Below are positions 34,707 to 43,600 of a stretch of 53,865 nt of DNA, piece by piece; the first letter of the stretch is position 1, and every line of letters starts with the position of its first letter. The notes beneath the pieces were generated by a model. That model was given only the letters and a program-made list of their open reading frames with translations, had not been told where the DNA came from and made no database searches. The translations under genes were made by a program, and so were the position numbers. Origin of the DNA: an uncultured Lachnospiraceae bacterium (lineage in GTDB: Bacteria; Bacillota; Clostridia; Lachnospirales; Lachnospiraceae); contig CADANF010000015.1 in the NCBI GenBank assembly GCA_902789175.1, forward strand, positions 1-53,865, read 5' to 3'.

Positions 34707-35207
34707 TTAATCCCATAACACATCTCCATCAACCTTAAGTTTTTTATGACACTTAGGACATTTAAGTTTTTTAAACTCTTTTTCTGGAATTATTTTCATA
34801 TTCCCCTGGCATTTACTACACTTATGCGAATATTCCATTATTTTTTTGTATTGCCCCTTTTCTCTTAAATCCCATGGAGTAACAAACTTATAGCCTTCAG
34901 CCGGAAAGGCAACTGACCATCTGCCTCTTTCTTCATCTTTCATTTTACCTTCTACTGGAAGATATACTGTAAGATCATCGCCAACTTCAATATTTCCACA
35001 TTCCTCACAGAGTAAAACTGTCGAACCTGCATCTATCGCTGCATCGCCATGTTCTTCAAAGAATGCTTTTATTTCTTCTCCCAGTTCTCCATTCTTTATA
35101 TTTTCAATAGTGTCTGAATAGACTTGTGGATATGAAAAACCGGCTCCATAATTAGCAAAAATCTTGAAATCACAATCTGGGCACTCACCTATAAATCCTC
35201 TTCCCAT
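34707..35207 (-). CDS. Zinc-ribbon protein of unknown function
   Basis: 166 aa from MGRGFIGECPDCDFKIF, with GAGGAGG 6 bases upstream; an in-frame extension to 35297 lacks support. Four CxxC knuckles are visible: CPDC near residue 9, CEEC near 67, CSKC near 130 and CPKC near 153, giving probably two zinc sites. The middle holds a conserved-looking GYKFVTPWDLREKGQYKKIMEY segment. No enzyme motif. It lies between the two paralogous Cys-rich microproteins in the gene train leading to the WYL regulator. Confidence 0.65.
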   Translation of the reverse strand: MGRGFIGECPDCDFKIFANYGAGFSYPQVYSDTIENIKNGELGEEIKAFFEEHGDAAIDAGSTVLLCEECGNIEVGDDLTVYLPVEGKMKDEERGRWSVAFPAEGYKFVTPWDLREKGQYKKIMEYSHKCSKCQGNMKIIPEKEFKKLKCPKCHKKLKVDGDVLWD

Positions 35208-35226
35208 AAGAATCCTCCTCTCTATA

Positions 35227-35430
35227 CTACGCCGATTTACGATATTTCTCAGGCATTCTCTCCTTAATAATCGCCTCAATGACCATATCTCTCTCATAAG
35301 CTTCCTGCATTTCTACTTCACTTGCTTCTTCACAAATATCAGCTTTACACTCATCAAAGTAAGAACATCCAAGACAGCATCCTCCGCAGTCCTTTTGTCT
35401 GCTCATCCAAAACTTGAATCTTTCCCACAT
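35227..35430 (-). CDS. 67-aa Cys-rich small protein, first gene of the train
   Basis: MWERFKFWMSRQKDCGGCCL then GCSYFDECKADIC, followed by an acidic helical tail. Paralogue of the 39-aa protein at 34574-34693, sharing the aromatic opening and the clustered cysteines. GGAGGAAAG precedes the ATG. Only a weak promoter-like pair (TTGAAA, 17 bp, TTTAGA) is visible upstream on the minus strand. Function unknown; metal or redox sensing is possible. Confidence 0.65.
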   Translation of the reverse strand: MWERFKFWMSRQKDCGGCCLGCSYFDECKADICEEASEVEMQEAYERDMVIEAIIKERMPEKYRKSA

Positions 35431-35586
35431 ATATCTTTCCTCCGACTATTTTTCTAAAAAGTCATTCTTTACTTTTTTCAACTTTTCTTGTTGTACCCAT
35501 TATCTCAAATGTGCTGGTCGTTAAAAATGCCAGCTCTTGAAGCCAGTGTTTATGCGGTCTGCGAGGATTTTAAGGTTTATTTTTTA
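35431..35586. other. Divergent intergenic region
   Basis: Lies between the Cys-rich gene (minus) and the mob promoter (plus). GCTGG...CCAGC near 35513-35534 can form a hairpin. No gene is supported here. Confidence 0.4.
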
Positions 35587-35615
35587 TTGAATTTCATCAT
35601 TTCCACTGCTATAAT
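35587..35615 (+). promoter_or_regulatory. Strong promoter of the mobC-relaxase operon
   Basis: TTGAAT (35587-35592), exactly 17 bases, TATAAT (35610-35615) with TGC just before it (extended -10). Transcription would start near 35622, giving a leader of about 300 bases before mobC. Confidence 0.75.
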
Positions 35616-35638
35616 CAACTCATAAATCTCAAAATCAA

Positions 35639-35688
35639 ATGCTACTATCACACAGGCGAAGTGCGTCCTGAAGGTAGTAGCATTTTTA
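35639..35688 (+). terminator. Early terminator/attenuator in the mob leader
   Basis: ATGCTACTA (35639-35647) pairs with TAGTAGCAT (35675-35683), followed by TTTTT. Inside the loop CAGG...CCTG can form a second stem. It lies about 17 bases after the predicted transcription start, so it would stop most mob transcripts unless disrupted. Confidence 0.55.
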
Positions 35689-35689
35689 T

Positions 35690-35905
35690 TTCTGCTACCA
35701 ATTCATACCAAGGGCGGATACGCCCAATGTGGTGTAATCATACCTGCCTAAGCAGGCACACCACCATAATCCACTCGTGGATTATGCATTTAGCAAGCAT
35801 AGGGATTGTATATCAATCCCACTCAAAAACGAAAAACACCACTTTGTTTGTTTTTCATTTTTTCAAACAGCTTGTTGGTGGCTTCGCCCCCAAACCCCTA
35901 ATTTA
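35690..35905. other. Candidate origin of transfer (cluster of inverted repeats)
   Basis: Directly upstream of mobC are at least four hairpins in 110 bases: GGGCG/CGCCC (35712-35725), CCTGC/GCAGG (35743-35756) inside TGTGGTG/CACCAC arms, ATAATCCAC/GTGGATTAT (35766-35785) and GGGATTG/CAATCCC (35802-35820). Further on, CACCAC and GTTGGTGG flank a T-rich stretch. Such clusters beside mobC and relaxase genes are typical of oriT. No nic site is assigned. A folded mRNA leader is the alternative. Confidence 0.5.
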
Positions 35906-35925
35906 CTTACAAGGAGAATATTGAA

Positions 35926-36321
35926 ATGGCAAATAATACGAAAGGTATTTTTATTAGAGTTACCGATGAAGAATATGAGGAGCTTATACGCCAAAAGGAG
36001 TTTATGGAGTTTCCATCATATAGTGATTTGATAAGAATGTTTATAAACAATAATGTATGTCTGAAGATAGACTTCAATGGTCTTTTTGAAGTTGCTACAC
36101 AGATATCCAAAATTGGAACAAACATAAATCAGATAGCCAAAGCGGTCAATGAATCACACAGCATTACTCCTTGGCAAATTGAAGTTTTGAAAAATAACAT
36201 GAAAGATGTCCAGGAAGAAATGAAAAAAGTCATTAAAGAAAAAGGGAATCTTACAAAGTACATAGCTAGGGAAACATTTGGAGGTGGTAATCTTGGCAGT
36301 TACGAAGATTATAAGGGTTAA
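35926..36321 (+). CDS. mobC: Mobilization protein MobC (relaxosome accessory)
   Basis: 131 aa. N-terminal IFIRVTDEEYEELIRQKEFMEFPSYSDLIRMFI resembles a ribbon-helix-helix-type DNA-binding opening, and FEVATQISKIGTNINQIAKAVNE is the signature of the MobC/MbeC relaxosome family (MobC Pfam pattern GxNxNQIAK). It would bind oriT and help the relaxase open the strands. AAGGAG is 9 bases before the ATG. The 3' end overlaps the relaxase start. Confidence 0.9.
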   Translation: MANNTKGIFIRVTDEEYEELIRQKEFMEFPSYSDLIRMFINNNVCLKIDFNGLFEVATQISKIGTNINQIAKAVNESHSITPWQIEVLKNNMKDVQEEMKKVIKEKGNLTKYIARETFGGGNLGSYEDYKG

Positions 36322-37768
36322 GGATAATGTAAAAGGCTGCATCAACTATGTAACCAATAAAGATAAAACAGATGAAGGTACTCTTGTCTCCTACTCCGGT
36401 TGTCACGAAGGATCCGCCGACTATATTTTCAAACTTGCCCTTGATGCAAACCGCCGAAAAATCCAAGATGAACATTGTATAAAAGCCTATCATCTCATTC
36501 AATCATTTGCTCCTTCTGATGAAGTTGGCGAGGAAGAAGCTCACAAGATAGGTATGGAGCTTGTAGACCGACTTTTCGGTGGAAAGTATGCTTTTGTATG
36601 CGGCACCCATACAGATCGAGGACATTTGCATAATCATATAGTCGTTTGTGCAGCTAATATGGATATGTCTGGAAGCAAGATAAATGATTGCCTCGCTCTA
36701 TTGCATAAGCTCCAAATGACAAGTGATAACTTGTGCAGAGAACATGGTTTAAGCGTAATCGAAAAAAAGAAAGGGCGTGGAAAACACTATAAAGAATGGC
36801 TTGAAGATATCAAGAATCCAAACGGATCCAAGAAATCACAACTAAGGAATCTCATTGATGAACAAATAAAGCTGTCGAAGGATTTTGACGATTTTATATC
36901 TCATATGAAAGACGCTGGCGCTGAAATCGCATATGGTAATTCTAAGAAATATGGTCGTGTTACAAAGTACCGCTTACCAAATGCTACCGAGAAAGACAGA
37001 TGGAATCGAGGCTATAATCTCGGACAGGGCTATTCTGATGATATGATTTCCAAGAGAATTGCCAGAAGGCTGCAAATCCTTGAAGAACGAGAAACTCTCC
37101 GACTGGAAAGGGCTGAAAAAAGAAAAGCTGAAAAGGCTGCTATGACAAAAGCCGATAAAGCCATAGACCGCACAAAGTTAAAGATAAATCACATGATAGA
37201 TACATCTGACACTGAGATTTCCTCTTCTAATATCAAACTTCAGCAATGGAAGAATATTCAGGATGCAAGACTTGCCGAAAAACTAAAATCTGAACTTCGT
37301 GCAAAGTATGGAATCGACTATACTCAGATAAAAGCGAAAATCAAAGAACTCGAAGCTGAGAACAACAGAAAATCTGCAGATATAACAAGCAACAATAAAT
37401 CAATGGTGAACTTCCGAGCTTTCATCGAGAATAGCAAAATCTATATGGACACCTATAAATACAGTCAGAACTATGAGAAGTCCAAGAATCAGGAGAGATA
37501 CTATCAGGAGCATGATTCAGAACTAAACGCTTACGCTCATGCCATAGAAATGCTAAACCGTACCAAGATGGATCTAAGTCTGCTCAGAGATAAAGCCACA
37601 GGTCAGAGCTTTATTAAAGGCATGCAGGAGAAACTTCAAAAACTAGAAGAAATCAATTCTATACACGAACAAGATATCAAGAATAATCAAAAAGAAATTT
37701 CCGAACTTCGGAAGATTCAGAAAGAACTGGATATCTATCACAACCGGAATAATGATACTATCTCATAA
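36293..37768 (+). CDS. Relaxase (MobP/Relaxase family)
   Basis: 491 aa from TTG at 36293 (product MAVTKIIRVKDNVKGCINYV); GGAGGTGG lies just upstream, and an earlier in-frame TTG at 36278 is inside that region. The nicking domain (about 1-250) has YVTN near 20 and the metal-binding histidine triad in GTHTDRGHLHNHIVV (near 100-115). The second half is a long charged coiled coil (about 260-480). Relaxases cut one oriT strand through a Tyr and pilot it into the recipient. The gene overlaps mobC by 29 bases. Intact, so the element is at least mobilizable. Confidence 0.92.
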   Translation: MAVTKIIRVKDNVKGCINYVTNKDKTDEGTLVSYSGCHEGSADYIFKLALDANRRKIQDEHCIKAYHLIQSFAPSDEVGEEEAHKIGMELVDRLFGGKYAFVCGTHTDRGHLHNHIVVCAANMDMSGSKINDCLALLHKLQMTSDNLCREHGLSVIEKKKGRGKHYKEWLEDIKNPNGSKKSQLRNLIDEQIKLSKDFDDFISHMKDAGAEIAYGNSKKYGRVTKYRLPNATEKDRWNRGYNLGQGYSDDMISKRIARRLQILEERETLRLERAEKRKAEKAAMTKADKAIDRTKLKINHMIDTSDTEISSSNIKLQQWKNIQDARLAEKLKSELRAKYGIDYTQIKAKIKELEAENNRKSADITSNNKSMVNFRAFIENSKIYMDTYKYSQNYEKSKNQERYYQEHDSELNAYAHAIEMLNRTKMDLSLLRDKATGQSFIKGMQEKLQKLEEINSIHEQDIKNNQKEISELRKIQKELDIYHNRNNDTIS

Positions 37769-37775
37769 CTTTTTT

Positions 37776-37816
37776 CAGGAATTGTGCAATTTACTGTCAA
37801 GTTGCCATCAAGGACA
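37776..37816. repeat. 41-bp direct repeat, copy A
   Basis: Begins CAGGAATTGTGCAATTTAC and matches copy B (38788-38828) at 33 of 41 positions without gaps (counted by eye). The two copies flank the CPBP gene and its terminator. Confidence 0.6.
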
Positions 37817-37841
37817 TTTGACATGAATTGTGCTATGCAAA

Positions 37842-37892
37842 AAAGACATATCGAAGTAGAACCAATTTTCAGTTCCGCGGCGGTATGTCTTT
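37842..37892. terminator. Bidirectional terminator between relaxase and CPBP gene
   Basis: AAAGACATATCG (37842-37853) pairs with CGGTATGTCTTT (37881-37892), 12 pairs with one wobble, with an inner GAAC/GTTC stem. A and T runs flank both sides, so it can stop the plus-strand relaxase and the minus-strand CPBP transcripts. Confidence 0.7.
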
Positions 37893-37908
37893 ATTATCTT
37901 TATAGCAT

Positions 37909-38679
37909 TTATTCTCTAACTGGCTCTTTATGCAAGAATATAACAGCTACTATAAGAATAACAGCCAACATCACCCACTGCACATAATTATCCAGTATTA
38001 TAAACAGCGTCGATTCGTTCCACTCTTCTATAAACACTGAGATATTTAGGAAGATATCCGTAAAGAAATGAATGAACGATGCAGCAAGGATATTATGAGT
38101 ATATAAGTACACTGAAGCAAATGCAAATCCCCATACTCCTGTCATTATAAATCTGTAAACTGCCTGCTCCATCGAATCACATTCTATTGCGTGAACTGCC
38201 CCAAAAACTATCATACTTATGATGGCATAAATAAGCCTTCTCTTAAAGGTCGGCTGCCCACCCTGATAATATCCTTCGCAGACAAAGGCTCTGAATGTCA
38301 GTTCTTCCCATAATCCTGTTGCCAGTTGCATAAGAAACAGACAGGAAACAACGATTGGAACTGTCGTATTCAGCCAGCTCTTTGCACCTATTATGGCATA
38401 GGTTACAACATCGAATACCACATAAAGAAGCATGGCAATATATGCAGGAACAGCCTTGCTGAATCCTTCCAAGTTTATCACACTTCTTATGCTTTCTTTC
38501 CTATACAGTTTTACAAATATAATAAGCTCTGCCACAAAAAATACTATTCTCTGGAGGCTTTTAGCCACATATCCGGGAGCACCATCGAAGTTATTCTGTA
38601 TTTTCCCGGAGACAATATCAAACAGAATCAAAAACAGTATAGCAAGCAAAATGCCTATTATTCCCTTAAACCTCTTCAT
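37909..38679 (-). CDS. CPBP-family intramembrane metalloprotease (first copy)
   Basis: 256 aa with about seven to eight hydrophobic segments. The three CPBP/Rce1-type motifs are present: WEELTFRAF (EExxxR, near 125), FGAVHAIE (near 160), and HFFTDIFLN (near 205). The family includes CAAX-type prenyl proteases and bacterial proteins involved in bacteriocin self-immunity or peptide maturation. It is transcribed opposite to the relaxase and lies between two 41-bp direct repeats, suggesting a cassette. Only distantly like the second copy at 39695. Substrate unknown. Confidence 0.82.
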   Translation of the reverse strand: MKRFKGIIGILLAILFLILFDIVSGKIQNNFDGAPGYVAKSLQRIVFFVAELIIFVKLYRKESIRSVINLEGFSKAVPAYIAMLLYVVFDVVTYAIIGAKSWLNTTVPIVVSCLFLMQLATGLWEELTFRAFVCEGYYQGGQPTFKRRLIYAIISMIVFGAVHAIECDSMEQAVYRFIMTGVWGFAFASVYLYTHNILAASFIHFFTDIFLNISVFIEEWNESTLFIILDNYVQWVMLAVILIVAVIFLHKEPVRE

Positions 38680-38787
38680 AGATTTACCATTCCCTTCACT
38701 AATATTTTTTCATATATGCTAAAAAGGTTCACTATACTACTATAATATATCGTTTCGCATTAAGGAATCCTTAAGAGAATTATTTTC

Positions 38788-38828
38788 CAGAAATGTTGCA
38801 ATTTACGATCAATTTGCCATCATTGACA
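38788..38828. repeat. 41-bp direct repeat, copy B
   Basis: Begins CAGAAATGTTGCAATTTACG. Partner of copy A (37776-37816). It lies in the divergent region between the CPBP gene (minus) and the HTH gene (plus) and also resembles the sequence upstream of the WYL regulator at 34422-34440. Confidence 0.6.
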
Positions 38829-38929
38829 AACAACTGATTGCGATTGGTAGAGTTTTTCAAACTATCGTTAATTTCAATTTGCTGATACAATAAGCTCAAT
38901 CACGTGAATAAAACGACAAGGAGGCGCTT

Positions 38930-39628
38930 ATGTCAAAAGAAACAAGAACTTTTCATATTAACGGTAATGATTATTCCTTTGACTTCTCTGTATTCCACCG
39001 TTTCTTCGAAACATACCAAAAGAAAAATAGCTTTCTAATCAACGAAGCTGAACAGAATATAGCTGATGCAATCAGCGTATCAAAAGATACTATTCATAGT
39101 TGGAGATTTGAAAAGAACGCACCAGCAGATATGGATACAATACAGAAGTTAGCAGATTTCCTGGGAATAAAAGATTATCTCATACTACTTAACAAAAAGA
39201 TTGGAGAAAATACTATGGCAGCAAATGATAGAATCCTCGATTCATTAAAAAGAATATATGATGCAATAATACTCTATCTCGATGATTATGATACTTCCTT
39301 CGCATACCTTAATCAGTTCTATGAATTCAAGGAAAAGAAATATTCTGATGAAGAAGCACGTAGAGAAATATACTGTATTGCAAACGATAAGCTACATGAA
39401 GTTGAGCTAGTTCTTACTCAGGAATATATCATTCTTCATAAACTTGATATATATTCAACTCTGGAAACCTTCGTCCACAGAGACCTATGCAATATATGGG
39501 ATGAAAAATTAGAGTATGTATGTCCTGAAGGAATCCAGATATACGAGACAAACACCGGAATCAACTCTCACGAAGAATATGAAGTAGTATTCAACAGGCT
39601 TAATGAAATAATGAGCGAATACTTTTAA
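38930..39628 (+). CDS. HTH-domain protein, probable regulator between the two CPBP genes
   Basis: 232 aa, GGAGG 6 bases before the ATG. Residues about 35-85 (LINEAEQNIADAISVSKDTIHSWRFEKNAPADMDTIQKLADFLGI) form an XRE-like helix-turn-helix; the remaining 140 residues are helical and acidic, with no recognised domain. Single plus-strand gene between two minus-strand CPBP genes, divergent from the first. It may control one or both of them (inference). A terminator follows at 39639. Confidence 0.65.
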   Translation: MSKETRTFHINGNDYSFDFSVFHRFFETYQKKNSFLINEAEQNIADAISVSKDTIHSWRFEKNAPADMDTIQKLADFLGIKDYLILLNKKIGENTMAANDRILDSLKRIYDAIILYLDDYDTSFAYLNQFYEFKEKKYSDEEARREIYCIANDKLHEVELVLTQEYIILHKLDIYSTLETFVHRDLCNIWDEKLEYVCPEGIQIYETNTGINSHEEYEVVFNRLNEIMSEYF

Positions 39629-39638
39629 ACACAAAAAT

Positions 39639-39685
39639 AAGGCGTACCGCAGTCACACCCATAAAGTGTGGCCACGATACGCCTT
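39639..39685. terminator. Bidirectional terminator after the HTH gene
   Basis: AAGGCGTA (39639-39646) pairs with TACGCCTT (39678-39685), with an inner CACAC/GTGTG stem. T-rich on the right for plus-strand transcripts and A-rich on the left for the opposing CPBP gene. Confidence 0.75.
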
Positions 39686-39694
39686 TAATTTCAT

Positions 39695-40618
39695 TTACAT
39701 CATCAGCAGCATTCCCATAACTGTTACACATACTGCCAATGTTATATATCCTTCCTTCGTAATAAGCTTCCAAGGTTTGTATTTGCCCTCAGAACGACTC
39801 ATATGAGTGTCTATAGTATTTCTACTAAAGAAATACATTACAAGCGTTATAAAGCCAAATAAAGCTACTGCAAATACGATAAACACTACCACCGCAGGTA
39901 TCTCATCAAGCCTCATATAAGACATAAGAACATTTATTGTATTAAACAAACAATGCATAATTATGGTATATACCAGATTTCCGGTTGAAAGCCTTATTAC
40001 CGCAAAGAGAAGTCCAAAGAAGAATCCATACATCACTGATCCGAATGAGAAATGTAATAACGCAAAGAACAGACTGCTTATCACAATTCCTGCTTTTACA
40101 TCTACCTTGCTGTACGCACCAAGAATAACTCCTCTAAATACGAACTCCTCTACCACTGCAGGAACCACAGCAAATACCACCAATGACAGAATCAAAGGAT
40201 ATGTATTTACATCCTCTGCTGAGTCAGCTCCGGCACTTGATAGTATTCCTGCGAAATAATTGAGAAACAACGCTATTGGTATTCCACACACAGTTATAGC
40301 TGATAACTGCGCTAACTTTACTGGTTCTACCTTCTTAAGCTTAATCTCAATTTCACCCTTATGTTTTCTCCATAAAAAAAGTGAGAACATAAATGTCATA
40401 AAGTAGATAGACATCTGTGCTCCCACCATACCGAAGAAAAGTATTGTCATTATCCCGACCACCTCAAAGATGATGCAGAAAAGAAATGTTATATTTGCCA
40501 TCTTCACAGCTTTATAGTCTGTCGGATTATCCTTTAGGCTCCTCCCCTTTTTCTTCCGCGATTCATCACTCACTGTTATCTTATTAAATGGCTTTTCAGC
40601 CTTTACATCAGCCATCAT
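39695..40618 (-). CDS. CPBP-family intramembrane metalloprotease (second copy)
   Basis: 307 aa with about eight membrane segments after a charged 35-residue cytoplasmic start. CPBP motifs: VEEFVFRGVILGAY (near 155-168), LLHFSFGSVMYGFFFGLLFA (near 187-206) and HCLFNTINVL (near 220). Two consecutive ATG codons are available; the downstream one (MADVKAEK) is equally possible. The gene overlaps the end of the zeta/nucleotidyltransferase gene by 11 bases, so the two are co-expressed. CPBP proteins travelling with conjugative elements are common; substrate unknown. Confidence 0.88.
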   Translation of the reverse strand: MMADVKAEKPFNKITVSDESRKKKGRSLKDNPTDYKAVKMANITFLFCIIFEVVGIMTILFFGMVGAQMSIYFMTFMFSLFLWRKHKGEIEIKLKKVEPVKLAQLSAITVCGIPIALFLNYFAGILSSAGADSAEDVNTYPLILSLVVFAVVPAVVEEFVFRGVILGAYSKVDVKAGIVISSLFFALLHFSFGSVMYGFFFGLLFAVIRLSTGNLVYTIIMHCLFNTINVLMSYMRLDEIPAVVVFIVFAVALFGFITLVMYFFSRNTIDTHMSRSEGKYKPWKLITKEGYITLAVCVTVMGMLLMM

Positions 40619-43600
40619 CTATTCCCGCACCCTTTCCTTTCTTCCCTAATTCTGGACTCCCTTTGTCGGTAGCCTTGTCTGATTTCTCTTTTACCTGCTT
40701 CTTCTTATGTTCAATCATATTCTGCAGATAATTTGTTATATCATCATAAGCTATATTATTCTGCTTACAGAACGCTATAACCGTTTCCTTATCCTTGAAT
40801 TCGCCGATAGCTTGATCTTTGATAAGTTCCTTATCAGGCATCTTAATATCAGCAATAAGGAGATACTTGGCATCCTCAACATTCTTCTTGATTTTGAAAT
40901 TGGAATACTTTGCTCCAGGAAACGCTTTACTTGCGCTTATCTGCTTCTTTTCAGCCTCGCGTTCTTTCTTTGGTTCTACATTATTGATACGATTATCAAT
41001 CATGTTATAGTTCTGTTCTTCTATCTCCTCAACTTTTGCAAGCGGTTTATACTCTTCAAGTTCCTTAATGATTTCCTTCGCTCGAATGATAATAATATCG
41101 TTCTCATCACCTTCATCAATAGCCTCCTGAAGGTATTTCTTAAAACCATCAGTCTGACCATCCATAATACAAGCTGTTAGTTCTTCGACATGAGCCGAAC
41201 AATCATCAACGGTGTCGTTATATTCATAAATATTGAAATCCTGTCCCCATTCATCAAGCTTTGCAGCTATATCATAAGCCCTTTTATAATCTTCAGATTC
41301 CCTTACCACATTCTGATCAATTTGTACATTGACATCAGCCTGACGTATAGTTGACATTTTTTCTTCAAGATACTCCTCCGCCTTTGGAAGATACTCCGCT
41401 AGCGTTCCTGATTCCTGTGGCAAAATGGGATTGATATCCACTTCTACACCACCGATACAGAGTTTTTCTTCATTCAGAAGATTAAACAAGGAATCTTCAT
41501 GCTCATTCTCTCCACGAATCTCCACTACGACATCAATATCAGAATCTTCATTTTCGATACCTCTGCACCTGCTTCCGGTCAGAACCGCATCAATGGCTGT
41601 TGCATCAATATCATAATCTGCAAGAATGCTCTTTACTGTCGATAGTACATCCTGCTCAATTTCTGAAGCTGATCTATCATCAATCTTATGAAACAATTCA
41701 TCTGTTTTAGCTCTGAACTGTTCAACTATTTCTGGAGCTAAAGCTTCAGTTTCGTGACTGTTCTTAACCTTATCATTTTCATTTCGGTCCACGTTATTAG
41801 AAAGCTCCTTGAAGTTTTCTACCACTTCATATGTATCTTCTGGCATTATGTGCCCCGACACGAGGCCTACCATCTGTGGATATATAAGTGGCTGCATTCT
41901 CTGAACATTTGCTGTTTTAAGCTCATCTATAATGCTGTTCACCACTTCATCAATCCTTGCACCACTGTCAGGGTATTTACCGCCATAGAGAAGCCCAAAG
42001 CTCTCATCGCATATCATATACTCCCAGTCCTGCCCATTGGATTCCACGGAAATGTATCTGTCGGCTATCTTTACTGCAAGTGCCTTTGTATTTTCATCGA
42101 CGCCTTCAATGGAACGGTCATATACTGGCTCATTATTTTCATCCATATAAAGGACTTTTCTCTCTACTGAATCTGAGTTTCGTCCATGTACTTCCTCATT
42201 ATCTCTCGCCTCAGTTTGCTGGCTTCCTCTCTCGGAAGTGCCTTTATCTCCGCCCATCTCTCGTTTATCTCCATTGACGCCTTGTGCATCGCTTCCTCGG
42301 TCATTTCCACCATCTCCGATGACACGAAACTCGCCTGAGCCTCTGGTGTGAGATTCTTCATCATTTCTTCTGTCTGATTCATTTCCTTCATGGCTAATAC
42401 CTCCATTTTCTTTATTATCAACTACAGTTTCTGTTACCGCTTCTTTAATAGCTTCTCGCTTTTTCTTCGCATTTAGGTACATATCTTTCATAATATTGAG
42501 GTCCGATTCCTGCCTTGCCGCATAGTATTCAAAGTTTACTATCGAATCCTGAACATTTAGTGGAAGTGATTCACGTCCACCTTCTATCATTCTTTCAGCC
42601 TTATGGATTTCCTCTAAGGTGTACTGCATATCTGTTAGATTATCATCCATAGCATGTTTCAGAATAACCATATAATCTACGTCATCGACAGACTCAGGTT
42701 CCTCATAGAAATAATTCATATTAAGACGTTCATCTATACGGATGCTTAACTGCATTTCTATATCGTGATCTGATATGTAGGTGTCTATTCCGGATTTATC
42801 AAACAGTTCTCTGATGCCTTCAACTATCTTAGTATCCGTAAGGTCATTAAGCTCTGCATCAACTATGAACTTATCTGAAAGTCCTTTAGTTTCCTTAAGT
42901 TTAGGCAACTCGTTATACCCTACATCATTATCCCATTTGGACATACCATCCACCATGCCACTGTCAGCAAGTTCAGCGTATGCCTTGGCTATTCTGTTTC
43001 CATCTCTATCATTCGCATACTTATCTATCAGTTCAGGAGCAAGATAGCGTCCTTTATTGATGAATCTGTTCAACATACGACCAAGCGCCTTGTTTCTGTC
43101 CAAATCAACGAAGTGTACATTTACTTTATAACCTTGCAGCTTCGCCGGTAGGATATAATCCATAAGAAGCTTGTTCGCATCACTGCCGACTTTCGGAAGA
43201 ACTATGTTTTTACCTTGCATAATTGCATCCAGGTACACATCACGCTCTACCATCTGTGACTCAGCATGAACTACGCCTGCACCCCAACCCTTATTGAATT
43301 CTGGAAAGAGCCTTTTTGCTTCATCATTATCAATAAGCATTGAATGATGTTCTTTTGAAATTGTCTCAACTATTGCGGAAGATTTCCCAGAAGCGGGAAG
43401 ACCGATAACTATGTCAAGGCGACTGCCCTGATCGACAATATCATTGTACCGCGTATTTCCTCTTTCGTCAACGAGGGTTCTTCCATATTTGTCGGTACTC
43501 ACAGAACCGTAATTGCTTAAAATATCAAAGACATGAGCTTCAATTTGATCTCTGTCCTTAAGCTGTATTGTAGGTGTCTGGTGTGATACACAGGAAGCTG

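Noticed and set aside
35431-35925. CRISPR-like array from the repeated hairpins before mobC
   Set aside because: The hairpins differ in sequence and spacing; there is no direct repeat unit and no cas gene.
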